A DNA stretch of 64,000 nt from Blumeriella jaapii (Eukaryota > Ascomycota > Leotiomycetes > Helotiales > Drepanopezizaceae): the NCBI GenBank assembly GCA_009599575.1, contig VWND01000025.1, positions 62,001-126,000 on the forward strand, given 5' to 3'. The notes under the pieces were generated by a model. The model was not told the DNA's origin. It made no database searches and saw only the letters and a list, made by a program, of their open reading frames with translations. Positions 35,765 to 46,716 of the stretch are shown here, one piece after another (the first letter of the stretch is position 1; the number at the start of each line of letters is the position of its first letter). Both the position numbers and the translations under genes were made by a program.

Positions 35765-36141
35765 TGGCCCCGATTGCCGAGATGTCTTACCCGGGGATTC
35801 TTTTTCGGCGGGAGCGAAGTCCAATCTTGCCGTCTTCTCGGCGAGCATGGTCTCTAGCGAAAGGTGACTTTGGTTCAGGTGGCACGAATCAGCTAGGGGC
35901 TTGGAACTTGGATGTGATGAATTTCGAAGGATTCGGTGGAAGCAGCAAATCCTTCTTGTACAAGACCGCTTTCCTGCCGCAGAAGGTGTATATCAGATGT
36001 TCCCTGGGATCACGAAAGTTGTGGATGATAGCAGCAAGAGCTTGTCGTCATTAACTCAGTATATAATTATTAAGACTCGGCTAATCTATGTTCGCACCAA
36101 GACGTGCCCTCCAGATCCCGCCAGCTGGACGTCCAGCTTTA
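35765..36141. other. Short convergent spacer
   Basis: This 377 bp stretch between the reductase and the secreted protein gene presumably holds their 3' UTRs. Nothing specific was seen. Confidence 0.5.
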
Positions 36142-36851
36142 TTATTCGGGTTTGGTTGCTTGCACCTTCGTCGTCCTGAGCTTGGCACACTTCTCCCCCG
36201 ATTTGTCGACGGTGAGTTGTGCCTAGAGTCCAGATTAGCCACCGTCGGGGCAGACGCCTCCCGTCACTCCACGCCCCCTCACGACGTACCTTGTCATTAT
36301 GGCCGGACTGGCAGGCTCCGCTGGGCGTCTTCAGCTCGCCGTCGACCAGGCTCGCCAGCTCATCCTCGCCGTTGCAATCGACGGCCCGGAACAGCGAGCC
36401 GGTGAGCCCGAGGCAGGCCTGCACGCCCACCAGGTCGGGTCTGAAGCCGTCGGTGAAGCCGCGCTGGACGAGCAGGACGTCGACGCCGCCCTTCTTCGAG
36501 GGCGTGACCTGGCGATCGGCGGCCTCGTTCACACAGGCGGCGTTGACCACTTCGCCTGTGGGCACCCTCGTCAGTCGGTCCGGCGCGCAAGAGGGGGCCG
36601 GCCGTCGCTCTGCACTTACCGTTGTTGCGGAACGTCAGACACTCGTTGCCGGGGATGCCGCCGACCTCGAACAGGACGATGGTCTCCTTTCCTCGAGACA
36701 CTTCTCCCCCCGCGGCGGCGGCCGTCTCGGGGTCCGGCTTTTCCTCCTTCTCGTCGTTCTTCTCCTTGTCCCCCTTGGCCGGCAGCGCGAGCGCAGCGAC
36801 CGAGACGTACGTCGCGAGCGAGCACAGGAGGATGTTGGTGAAGCCCTTCAT
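36142..36851 (-). CDS. Six-cysteine secreted protein, uncharacterised
   Basis: A predicted 192-residue protein from exons 36851-36620, 36555-36290 and 36222-36142. Both introns are GT-AG and keep the frame. The N-terminus is a good signal peptide (MKGFTNILLCSLATYVSVAA, likely cleaved near LALPAKG). A Lys/Glu-rich, disordered-looking stretch follows, then a compact domain with six cysteines (in NECL, NAACV, VQACL, VDCNG, SGACQ and EKCAK), which could form three disulfides. I recognise no named family. Small size, secretion and even cysteine number fit an extracellular or effector-type protein. The stop is set at TAA after ATKPE. Confidence 0.7.
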
Positions 36852-37649
36852 GATGGCTGATCGTCAAGCAGAGAGAGAGAGAGAGAGATGTATGTCGTTG
36901 CCGCGCGGTGCTGATCCGAGATGAGGCGAGTAAACAACAACAAGAACAACAAGAACAACAACAACAACAACGCACACAAAAAGAAGTAAGTAGTGCGAAC
37001 GGAGATGCTGCAAACAGAGCCGTGTGTGTGAAGAGAGAGACCAGTCTACTCCAGAAAAACCGAGGCAAAAGCAGCACAAACAGGGCGAAGGAAGAGCGAG
37101 AGAGCGAAGGGCCGCCGCCGTATTTGTACTGTCAAAGGGTCGGTCATCCATCCATCCATCCATCCATCCATCCATCCGTTCTTGACGCGATGCGATGCGA
37201 TGCGACACGATACATAACGGCTGCGACCGACGTGCCACGGCCTCGAAACGGCCAGCGGCGCGAAGCCGCCGGACCCTTGAGACGCCCCAGTGTCGCATCG
37301 CCCATCGCCGTGGGAAGAGAGACGAGACGAGACGGAAGTGGGGCGGATGCGCGGCGGCTGAGCGAGCGAGCGCCGGATGAAAGGTCGCGACAACCGCCGC
37401 AACGACTCCTGGATTGCGTGCGCAGACCTCGGAGCGATGGACGACTGACGATACGGTGCGGTAGGGAGTGAGTGAGTGAGTGAGTGAGGCGTCGCAGATC
37501 GCTCATCATGAACCGGATGCGGCTCGAGACTCGGACTCGGGCCTCTTGAAGAGGCCGCGAGGAAGGGGACTCGGCTATCATCCAGTCCTGCAGTGGGTGA
37601 GTGGGTGGACACAGGAACATGCGCGTTAGTAAATAGTCGATACCCCAAC

Positions 37650-38160
37650 CAAATTTCACCACCTTACCTACCTTTACAATTTCCTAACTCCACCATCAAC
37701 TAATCGATTTTCAAGACAAACAGCTTCAACAAAAGCCGAAAAGTAAAAAAAAAAACTCGATTCCAACCAGGATTTGATATACCACCCCTTAGCGGCCTTA
37801 ACAGCGTTTACCCTCTCTCTTTTTTGCATCCCCTCCGCTAGTTTATTTATTTATTTAACAGCAACCGATCTTTCAGAAGCTTGCACGCTTTTTCTACGGT
37901 TTTTGTTAAAAATCGCTGTATTACATTATGGTTTTTCATAAATTGTCAGCTTTGATTTAAGTGCAATGATTTTGCTTTGGATATTTTTCTTATGGATTTT
38001 CGATCGGGTTTAAATTCCGGCGAAGAAAGCATTAATTCCATATATATGATAGGAAACCATAGCTAAATAAAAGGAGCCTTAAAAATTAAAGTATTGTTTT
38101 ACATATAAATGCTATCGTTGTAAAGAATCGTAAAAAAGTGTTCGTTGAAAACGTCGAGAT
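37650..38160. repeat. AT-rich block, possibly a decayed transposable element
   Basis: About 500 bp is markedly AT-rich compared with the surrounding GC-rich sequence. It has poly-A runs, TTTATTTATTTATTTAA and TATATATGATA. No open frame of note and no obvious terminal repeats were seen. It would fit a RIP-mutated repeat relic, but this is inference. Confidence 0.4.
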
Positions 38161-38383
38161 GTTTGGCGGCTGTAATACTGTAAGTCACTGTCCGGTGCAC
38201 ACGCGCATATTCATATGTCCACGTACTGTACTAGTCCTGGGAAGAAAACCAAACAAAAGTGATTCGGCACTCCGAGCTGAGAGACTTTGGAGAGAAGTGT
38301 GGTTCCTAAACGCCTAGCTAGAGTCTACTGCTCTACACTGCTGCTCGCTGGCATGGTATCGTAATGTGTGCGCCCCATCAAGC

Positions 38384-38424
38384 TAACCCGTAACTCGTAA
38401 CCCGTAACTCGTAACCCGTAACTC
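38384..38424. repeat. CGTAACC/CGTAACT tandem repeat
   Basis: Alternating 7 nt units cgtaact and cgtaacc are repeated about six times, in the spacer downstream of TPS1. Confidence 0.85.
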
Positions 38425-38446
38425 ATGGACCTAGAAGAATTCCCGC

Positions 38447-38567
38447 CATCAATCGATCAATCTATCAATCGATCAATCAATCGCTCGATCAATCAATCAC
38501 TCGATCAATCGATCAATTAATCGATCAATCAATCAATCAATCAATCCATCGCTCGCTCGCTCGCTCG
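38447..38567. repeat. ATCA/ATCG/CTCG tetranucleotide array overlapping TPS1 C-terminus
   Basis: Imperfect ATCA, ATCG and GCTCG units cover about 120 bp. The right end encodes the last residues of TPS1 (ERASDGLID) on the minus strand. Confidence 0.9.
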
Positions 38568-40315
38568 GCTCTTCCATCCCATCCTTGATGTTCAGGTTCC
38601 GCTCGCTGAGCTCGCTTCCGGGCTCGATCACTCTCTCGCCGTATCTCCGCTTCCTGTCCGCCTGATCGTTGATCTTGACCAGCTCGCTCACGAAAGACTC
38701 GCCCCACCACGCGCTCGTGTACCGAAAGACGTACTTCGCCAGCTTCTGGTAGTTGATCTCGCGCTGCTTGGGGGACATGGTGACGGCATCGTGGATGGCG
38801 ACGGCGAGCTCCTCCGTGCTCCACGGGTTGAAGACCGTGGCGCCGTTGAGCGACTGCGCGGCCCCCGTAAACTCGGAGAGGAGCATGACGCCGTGGCGCT
38901 TGCTTTGCGTGGCGATGTACTCGTAGGAAACGAGGTTCATGCCGTCGCGCGTCGATGAGACCAAGCACGCATCGGAAACGGCGTACAGCGCCGTGAGCTC
39001 CTCGAAGTCGACGGACTGGTGGAGGAAGTGGATGGGCATGAATTCGATGGAGCCGAAGCGGCCGTTGATCCGGCCCACCAGTTCGTTGACCACAGCGCGG
39101 AGGTTCTGGTACTCCTCGACATCTTCGCGACTGGGAATTGCGACCTGGACGAGGACCACTTTACCAATCCACTCCGGGTGCTCGGAGAGGAAGATCTCGA
39201 GCGCGTGGAGCTTCTGGGGGACGCCCTTGATGTAGTCCAGTCGATCGACGCCGACCAGAATCTTGGTGCCCTCGAACTTGCGTTCGAGGACGGCGATCCG
39301 GTCCTGCACCGATTTCCGCTTCAAGCCCTCCACGAACCTCTCGGGGTCGATGCCGATAGGAAACGCGGCGACCGTGACGGTTTTCCCACGGAACGTGACG
39401 CCGTTGGGAGTCGTGGCGGTATCTCTAGCTCACGCATTAGCAGAAAGCCCCGGGGCACGTCCACGGGCGGACTGACAAGATGCGAGCGCAACTGCTGAGA
39501 AAATGGCGCGCGTAATCATAGGTGTGGAAGCCGATCAGGTCGCTGTGCAGAACTCCCAGCAGCAACTCCTCCCGGACGGGCAGGATGCGGTAGATCTCGC
39601 TGCTGGGGAAGGGCGTGTGCAGAAAGAAGCCGATCTTGACGTTCTTCTTCGACGATCCGATCTCCTCTCGCAGCATCTCGGGCAGGAGCATGAGATGATA
39701 GTCGTGCACCCAGACCATGTCCCCGTCTTGCACATCCTTGGCGATCGTCTTTGCGAAGAGGCGGTTGACCTCCATGTATGCCGTCCATGCCGACTTGTGG
39801 AAGGTGATCTCCCCGGGGTGGTAGTGGAACAGAGGCCAGAGGATCGAGTCTGCCCAACCGGTTAGCGGGCGCGCCGTGAGCGAGGATGTCTTGCTTACTC
39901 GAGAAGCCATTGTAGTGGCGGTCGGCAAGCTCGTCGTCGATGAAGACCGGCACCGCGCCGTGTTCGTCCTTCAGGCGCTCGACCATGGCCGCCGCCTCGG
40001 CGTCTGGCACCTCGAGGCCGGGCCAGCCATACCACTGGAAGGTCGTCGTCTTGGCCAGGCCGCTCAGGCCGGTGACGAGACCGCCGGAGGACATGGAGAA
40101 GGTGTAGGTGCCATTCTCGCGCTGTGGAAGACACATTTAGCTGTTTGGCGGCGTGGAGGAGGGGGGAGCTGGGCGGGGCGGGTAGTGGTGCTGGTGCTGG
40201 TGCTGGTGCTGGTGCTGGTGCTGTATGTACATACGCGTTTGATGGTGATGGGCAATCTGTTGGACACCAGCAGCAGCCTCCCCCGAACGCGAGGCTCTTC
40301 GAACACTACGGGCAT
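38533..40315 (-). CDS. TPS1: Trehalose-6-phosphate synthase (UDP-glucose-forming)
   Basis: Tps1 makes trehalose-6-phosphate from UDP-glucose and glucose-6-phosphate and helps control glycolytic flux and stress tolerance. It is a GT20 glycosyltransferase. Four exons (40315-40235, 40121-39899, 39849-39477, 39424-38533) with GT-AG introns give 522 aa. Conserved segments are RLLLVSNRLPITIKR, FSMSSGGLVTGL, TFQWYGWPGLEVP, WPLFHYHPGE, VWVHDYHLMLLP, IGFFLHTPFPSSE, VGVDRLDYIKG and RDGMNLVSYEY. The start MPVVFEEPRV matches fungal Tps1, but the frame is open upstream to 40720 through a poly-Thr stretch. Intron 1 carries a GGTGCT repeat and the C-terminus is encoded by a tetranucleotide array. No phosphatase domain is present, as expected for Tps1. 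Confidence 0.96.
40139..40223. repeat. GGTGCT hexamer repeat inside TPS1 intron 1
   Basis: About six and a half GGTGCT units lie at 40183-40223, within the first TPS1 intron close to its donor. It is probably length-variable. Confidence 0.85.
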
Positions 40316-42819
40316 GGTGATGGTGATGTTCGTGGTCGTGGTCGTGGTCGTGGTGGTGGCGGTGGTGGTGGTGGTGGTGGTGTTCCAGGACGAGATGGTG
40401 TTCCACGTCGAAGTCGCCGTGTGTACGGCGGGGTTGGTGGGAGGGGCCACTGACGTGGTCAAGGTTGAGGTTTCCGGTATCACGCTGCCGCTGCCCCTCC
40501 AGAAACACTGGCACAGCAGCAGCCAGTGTAGGGAGCGTACACGAATTGCGCTTTGCGGTCGTGAAAAGTCCATCTCCAGGTGCAGCAGGACTGTACAGTA
40601 GGTATCTACAGCACCTACACACGCTACGCCGTCGTGACAAGCGCTGATGCTCCCTCCGTACGCTGGGAAAGACGAGAGGATTGTTTGTTGATTCTCGCTA
40701 CGCCGGCACTGCCCGCGCATCTGTGCTGCAGCGAGACGTCGGAACCTCCTTCTCGGGAAGTGTCTGGTAGAGGATCTCTCACATCATCTCGCGCATTCTC
40801 CTTCGGGTGATCTCTGAGATTCTCTTTTGGATTCTCGTTTAGACTCTCTTTTAGACTCTCCTGTGGAAGATGCAACCCCCACTCCCCAGCTCTGCCAGAA
40901 GCTTTCACCTACATACTCACCCACGCCGGCATGCGCAAAGAGTTTGCCATCTTGTCTTTCCGGCAGTCACACACACCACGCTTGTGCTTCGGGAAGTCCA
41001 GCGTCTCGGGGATCGTCGGAAAACCCCACGGTCCCGTGTTGCGCAACGTCAATCAGGCCGGTTACTGACTCGGGGAGTGGTGGTGGTTTGGCAAACGCGA
41101 TCGAACATCACAAGCAATCCGAGATTGCAAGCCCGAAAGATTTTCGTGCAGGAAGGATGGCTGGAAAACAAGGCGCTATGAAACAAGCATCCGCGTCGGC
41201 CGAACAAGGTTACTTAGTTGAGAAAAAGCCATGGGCTTGGTAACCACACTCATTTATGTCTGATTACAGTACTTGTCTTGCCAACCGAAAGAAAACTACC
41301 TACCTAGGTAACACGGTTGGGGAGAACCAAGCCAGTTTTGAATGCAGCGCAAGGCAAAGGGGAGAGACCGGGCCAGGGAACAGCAGCAAGCAGTGGTCCA
41401 TCCCAGTGCGACAACGTGGGAGAGAAGAATGCTCGCGACGGAGGAAGCTCCTTGAAAGGTGACCCCGGTGGTATCTCCGTAAGAGTGGTCGGCACGCGCT
41501 ATCTAAGGCACGTGTCGAGAACATCGAGGCAGGAGAAGACATCGATTGCTAAGAATATCTTTGTATTAATCCTTCATCCACGTCACGAATCCGCTCGCCA
41601 TTTACACTCGCTTGCAAACACGAAGAATAACGTGGTAAGAACTCCAAGCATTTGGGAAGCAATACGGAATATCAAGATAAGAGAAGGATTGAGTTTCGGA
41701 AATTAACCTAGTTCGTGTGGGTGGGTCAGTGGGGGTCGAACAAGATACTGCAATAGTACACATACAGTACCAAAAGATGCATACGGAAGTGGATATCAAC
41801 TGAAATGGTAACGCTGGCATGGCCGAATGTCCTGTTTGTTTGATTTTCTTCTGAATCCAGTTGCCGAATGCGAACAAGATTTACCCAATAGCCTTGTGTA
41901 CCAAGCATGGATCGCAGCCAGAAGCGTTGCCCTAGCCTTACGCTTCAATTACCTACTTCGAAGTGCCGACTGCTTTCTTTGAATGTATGAAAGTGATAAC
42001 CTTAAGTGAAGTAAGTGATCAAGGTGTGACGTGAGACTGCACAATTTTATATGGCACGACAACGGGCCTTACGAATGTAAACTAGAATCAAGAATGCAGT
42101 ACAGAAAGGTCCCAGGGGACGAGCTTGATATCGTAATACAAGAAGGAGCTGTACTGTACAGTACGGGTAAGTGCTCGTGGAGCGAGGAACTCTCATCCTC
42201 TAGGGGACCCTGTACCCTGTCGTGGTGAGAAGGTCCCACAGTTAGCCGAAGGGTGAAGAGAGCCTGCAAGGCAAGGGAGCTTGCGAGCAAGTCTTCACAA
42301 AAAGTATTCTCACAGTTACATAGAACAATCCATCTTGTGGTTGTTATGGTTGACGGGCCGGCAATGCTTGGCACTCGACTTCGTAAGCGGGTTTCTGTTT
42401 TGGTTTGCACTGACAACAGGCGACGGGTGCGGACCTCTACGGCTTACGTGACGGCATTGGGACCGTAGTCAAGTGAAAGCGAGCTACATGTTCGAACACA
42501 TCCATTTAGGAATTCGGCCTCTCCTTGCCAAATACGCTGATGATCGCGTCCCAGCTGCAGAGTTCGCGCGTTTCAAGCCGTGGGCAAGAAGCGAGTGGCC
42601 CCTCGGCTAGCATTCTTCCAAACAAACAATCGCTATGTCACGCAACTTTCCTTGAACAGCGGTTCTTGTTTACCACATCATCCATCGACAATATGCACGT
42701 CCGGGCCGTCAACACAACCTCCTGTAGACGCTCCCAGCCCCCTCCCTTTCTCCCTCCCTCCCCCTTTCTCCCTCCCTCCCTCCCTCCCTCCCTCCCTCCC
42801 TCCCTTCCTTCCACCTCCC
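40316..42819. other. TPS1 promoter and gene-free stretch
   Basis: The proximal part holds GGTGAT/GGTCGT/GGT triplet-type repeats (about 40317-40381) and, near 40800-40860, imperfect copies of a roughly 15 nt gattctcttttgga unit. A lone CCCCT (reverse AGGGG, stress-element core) lies at about 40494. The remaining 2 kb has short frames with no recognisable product, GTACTGTACAGTAC at 42151-42164, and a CCCT/CCTC pyrimidine array at about 42740-42812. Confidence 0.55.
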
Positions 42820-43576
42820 TCACATCGTAATCGGCGCGAGCGGCAGTCCTCCAAACGCCAGCACGCCCTCCCTCCACGTCAAATCAATCGCCAGAACTGG
42901 CACCACCGCCGCCGGAATGGTCACCAGCGCCAGCATCGGCGCCACGGCGCCCAGGCTCCGCGTGTCGTGGTCATAAGAGCTCAGGTTCAGGCCGTCGGCC
43001 GTCTCCTGCCCAAAGCCCGCGGCCTCGACGAGCGCCTTCTTGGCGACGAGCGCGTTGACGGCGTCGGTGATGTCAGGCGCGACGGGGTCGGCCACGACGG
43101 CGACGAAGGCCTTGGAACCGCGGACCTTCTCTGGCGAAGACGATCAACAGGGAAGGTTCTCTTGGGGGGGGGGAGGAAAGAGAAAGCAGAAAAAGGAAGA
43201 CACGCAACGTCTCGGGTGCGGCTTCGGGAATGGGAGTGGGAGTGGCTGTTTTTTATTTTTTTTCTTCTTCTGGGAAGGAGGCTCGAGGAGAGATTCACGT
43301 ACGAGGGCCGAGGGTCATGGCATCCTAATACGCGATCCGGTTCGTGTGGTTCGTCGGCGCGATCGTCTCTCGGATCCACTCGGAGCCCGCTGCTCCCCTG
43401 GTGTAGTTCCCAGCCGCGTAAGTGATGTTGCGGATCGCGTGATCGAGACGCAGGAGATCAGTGACCAAGAGCTGTGTGCCGGCGTCGCGCGCTTGGAGCG
43501 ACGGTGCTGGGGCGCCGAGGGTAAAGGCCGCTGCTGCGAGGAAGAGAAGGGGGTTGAGGATGTACATGGCGGTCAC
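42820..43576 (-). CDS. Small secreted protein, HsbA-like (tentative)
   Basis: Exon 1 starts at 43576 or 43567 (MYILNPLLFLAAAAF) with a signal peptide ending near TLGAPAPS. It then reads QARDAGTQLLVTDLLRLDHA. A second exon, from about 43130 to 42820, encodes EKVRGSKAFVAVVADP and a hydrophobic tail ending LPLAPITM. The layout (secreted, alternating hydrophobic helices, about 190 residues) is reminiscent of hydrophobic surface-binding protein A (HsbA) proteins of the fungal cell surface, but this match is weak. The intron contains a G10/C10 run. I found no donor in exon 1 whose phase fits the clear acceptor (cgccag at 43131), so either the model is wrong or there is another indel. Confidence 0.5.
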
Positions 43577-44555
43577 AGTGGTGGTGGTGGTGGTTCGGAA
43601 ATCACGACGGATGCTGGGATCTTAATGCTATATTACAGAGCCGGCATGTTGGTTGTATTTACTGATTTCGAGCAGTGGTGTTCTAGAGTACACTATGAAC
43701 CCCGCCCATTCCTCTGCCAGACGTCGAGCCTCGGCGTTTTTACTTACGATGAAGATTCTGAGGGGTTTCTGGTTTGGCAAAAGCCATCACTGTCCAGGCG
43801 GGAACTCGTGTTATATCGATAGGAAAATACTCGATGGCTTTCCTCCAATGCACTTCTGCTGATGGAAATGTGCTCGCATCTCAGTCCAAGTTCGCTGCCC
43901 TGTCAAGCAAATCGCTGTACGCAACATAAAACGCACTGCAGATGTATCTATCGTCGAAAATCTAGATAAGATCGGGATCTAGGCCGAGCGAGCCGTTTCT
44001 CATCGTGGAGAAAATAGGGTTGAACCATACATCGATATCAATTTCACTCCTCTTGCTTCTGTGAATTCCACAGACCGGTGACAGCATAAGCGAGCCCGCA
44101 ACAAAACAAAGTGGTGGACAGGCGAGCATGCAAGCTTTCACGGCAAACAATATGCATTGGCGATATCGCACGACGGAAAAATTGTCCGGCATCGCTCATG
44201 AGACCACAGACCTCTACAAGCCCAGAATTTTGACACCTAGGTAGATTGGTCGGCCTATTTGCTCTCCTGATCTGTTCAATCAAGGGATACAACTTGTTTT
44301 TATTTTAGATATCACCAAGGCTTTCAACTTGCAAAGAAAGTCTCACCAAGTTACAATGGGGGTCTACCGTTACGGCATTTGCATACTGTTCACTTGTTGC
44401 TGCTGCAGCAAACTGTCTATAAGCGCACACAGATGTACAGCAGGTGCGCATACGTCCCATTTCTGTCATTTCGGGTCGTTTTCCAAGTCTCTGGTTTCGT
44501 AAGGACCCGTTTTCAAATCTACATTCGTAGTAAGCCTATTCCATCTTTTTGTGCT
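43577..44555. other. Gene-free spacer
   Basis: This 979 bp stretch lies between the HsbA-like gene start and the aldo-keto reductase 3' end, both minus strand. Short open frames only; nothing recognised. Confidence 0.6.
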
Positions 44556-45858
44556 CTAGTCCTGGAAAAACGGCAGACCCAGTTCCTCTGTAGGGTCGAC
44601 GGTTCGTCCCCCACCGTTCGGAATCGCCAGACCATTCAGCGCCTTTACATCCTCCTCAGGAAGTCTTTTGATCTTGAGATTAGACTCAATTCGTGCTGTT
44701 TCATTATCAGTCCTACTCGCCAGTCCAAAACGCGAGCGCGAATTGACTTACATGGAGTGCTACTCTTGCCCAAAGGGACCGTTCCTCTCTGCACCGCCCA
44801 GCTCTGCAGCAGCTGACCAACATCCATGTCATTCTTCTCTGCAAGCTTCTTGACCGTCTTGTCCTTGAGAAGAGTTTCCCCGTCTTTCTTCTGGCCTGCG
44901 AAAGGGGAGTAACAGGTCGTCAGGATTCCGTTCTCGTTACCGAATGTGAGGAGCTCTACTTGAGGGAGCCAGGGGTGGACTTCAATCTGATTGCAGGAGA
45001 TGGGGATATCGCTTGCGTGAGGGATGACTTCTTGGAGCTCGGCGATGGAGAAGTTGGAGAGGCCGATGGTGCGGGCTTTGCCTTTCTTGACGAGGGCTTG
45101 CATGGCGTTCCAGGTGGGGATGAAGCTGCCGGTCTGGCCTGCGATAGGAGTTTAGCCCCTATGCTCGCGGTCGGAAGCTGACGGGGGTCACATAGCAAGC
45201 AATGGCGAACGTATTATGACGGGTGCAAAAATGACTTACCAGACAAATTAGCAATGTGATGAGTAGTGTGTTCCCAATCCACAACAGGCTTTTTACCCTT
45301 CATCAACTGGCCCTTCTCCTCGTCAGATCTCGTCGCACCACCTCTCGCCTTCTCCAATGCAGCTCTAGAAACTGGTCTCTCATTAGCACGCCATGCCCTT
45401 GCCCTAACCCTCACACCTAAATAAGAGGAGAAAGTCACTTACTAGGCTTTGCAGCATACGGCCAATGGGCCAGCCACAGATCCATGTACTCCAGACCCAT
45501 CTCCTTCAAGCAGATATCCAAACAAAGTTCCACGTTTTCCGGCGCGGCAAAGTGCGGCCAGAACTTCGACGTCACAAAGATCTCAGATCTGGGAACTCCA
45601 GACTCCTTGATGGCTTGTCCGATCTCCTCATTGACGCCGTAGCTCCAGGCGCAGTCGAGGTGGCGATAGCCTGCTTTGAGAGCAGCGAGCGTGGCGTCTT
45701 TACACCATCCAGGCCCCTCTGGGTGATCTTGTTAGTTGTCGGTCGAGGGAATCTGGTTGTGAGGGCTTGCCTGCTGCCCACGTGCCGAAGCCGAGGGAGG
45801 GGATTCGGACGGATGTGCCCTTGGCGGCTCTCAGTAAGAAGTGGGTTGGGAGAGACAT
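44556..45858 (-). CDS. Aldo-keto reductase (NADPH-dependent)
   Basis: This is a TIM-barrel oxidoreductase of the aldo-keto reductase superfamily. It would reduce aldehydes or sugars with NADPH; the substrate is unknown. Five exons (45858-45771, 45718-45443, 45371-45240, 45138-44752, 44695-44556) give 340 aa in one consistent frame. The catalytic tetrad is visible: D51 and Y56 (LDCAWSYG), K81 (VTSKFWP) and H114 (LWLAHWP). Cofactor-site segments are GLSNFS, CNQIEVHPWLPQ and GKSST. Intron 1 has a GC-AG donor (G|GCAAGC), while the other three are GT-AG. There is no signal peptide, so it is probably cytosolic. The gene diverges from the FSH hydrolase gene. Confidence 0.93.
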
Positions 45859-46716
45859 GGTGACGGTTGAGTTCTCGGAATTCCAGTGATATCGAATTTG
45901 TGAAGGAAAAGAGATGGTCTTTTCGACTTCGAAGTATTGGCAGTGGGAGCCGCGCTCGGTCAAAGCAAGGGAGGTGACGTGGACCGGCCCTATCGAATCT
46001 TTTGATTGAGAGCCGGGCGGGGTTGCTCTTGGTAGAACGCCCCCATTTTTGAACGTTCGACGTACTGTTACAATTGATATCCTCTATCAACAACGTATAT
46101 CTATCTACATGTAGGTATTATGAGAATGATTCGAACTACTGTAACGATATTTCTGACGTGTATGCCTATCTTATACCAACCAATTGATAGTGATTCTGGT
46201 GTAGCTAGATGTTGTAAAAGGTATGGCTTTAAACAGCCACACTGTCAACTTGATGGCATTTTAAGAATCTGTAGGTAAATCAATGATATAATTTCTGAGA
46301 AGTTTTACCCGGAATCATTGTATTTTGTTCCCGTTCCTTATTAATAATTTGCGTCGTTAAAAAATGTACTGTGCTGGACGAGAGCACAGCTTGTGGTGGT
46401 ATTCTCGCTTGTCCTCGCTTGTCCTCGCTTGACCTCCGAGTACTTAAAACAATGTTACATAATCACAGATTGGCTCTCAGTATTTACTTATGATGCCAGT
46501 CCTCTACGAAGTGCCTCTCCGATCAATAGGAACCAAGTTCGGGCAGACGGTCGGCTTGCTTATGTCCTGCATACTGTGGAAGCTCTGATTTATCTGTCGT
46601 CTTGGCCTTGGCCTTGTTTACATAATAGTACAGTACAGCAGACTGCATGTAAGTACCTGCCTCTAGCAACACTCGATGGAAAGTTTGCTGATCACTTTTT
46701 CAGCGACACAAGCAAG
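45859..46716. promoter_or_regulatory. Divergent promoter, aldo-keto reductase / FSH hydrolase
   Basis: This 858 bp spacer has an AT-rich middle (about 46060-46370), a repeated cgcttgtcctcgcttg motif (about 46406-46432), and GTACAGTAC at 46628. No gene was recognised. Confidence 0.55.

Larger units (their letters stand above)
36852..38532. other. Gene-free spacer with simple repeats and AT-rich block
   Basis: This spacer lies between the secreted protein gene start and the TPS1 3' end. It has AACAACAAC/ACAAGA units (about 36936-36972), CATC (37145-37177), an AT-rich block (about 37650-38160), a CGTAACY tandem repeat (38384-38424) and an ATCA/ATCG tetranucleotide array that runs into the TPS1 stop. 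Long open frames around 36900-37660 are compositional shadows. Confidence 0.65.

Noticed and set aside
36864..37662. Several 140-200 codon frames on both strands
   Set aside because: They are Arg/Ser-rich, repeat-derived frames over CATC and AAC units.
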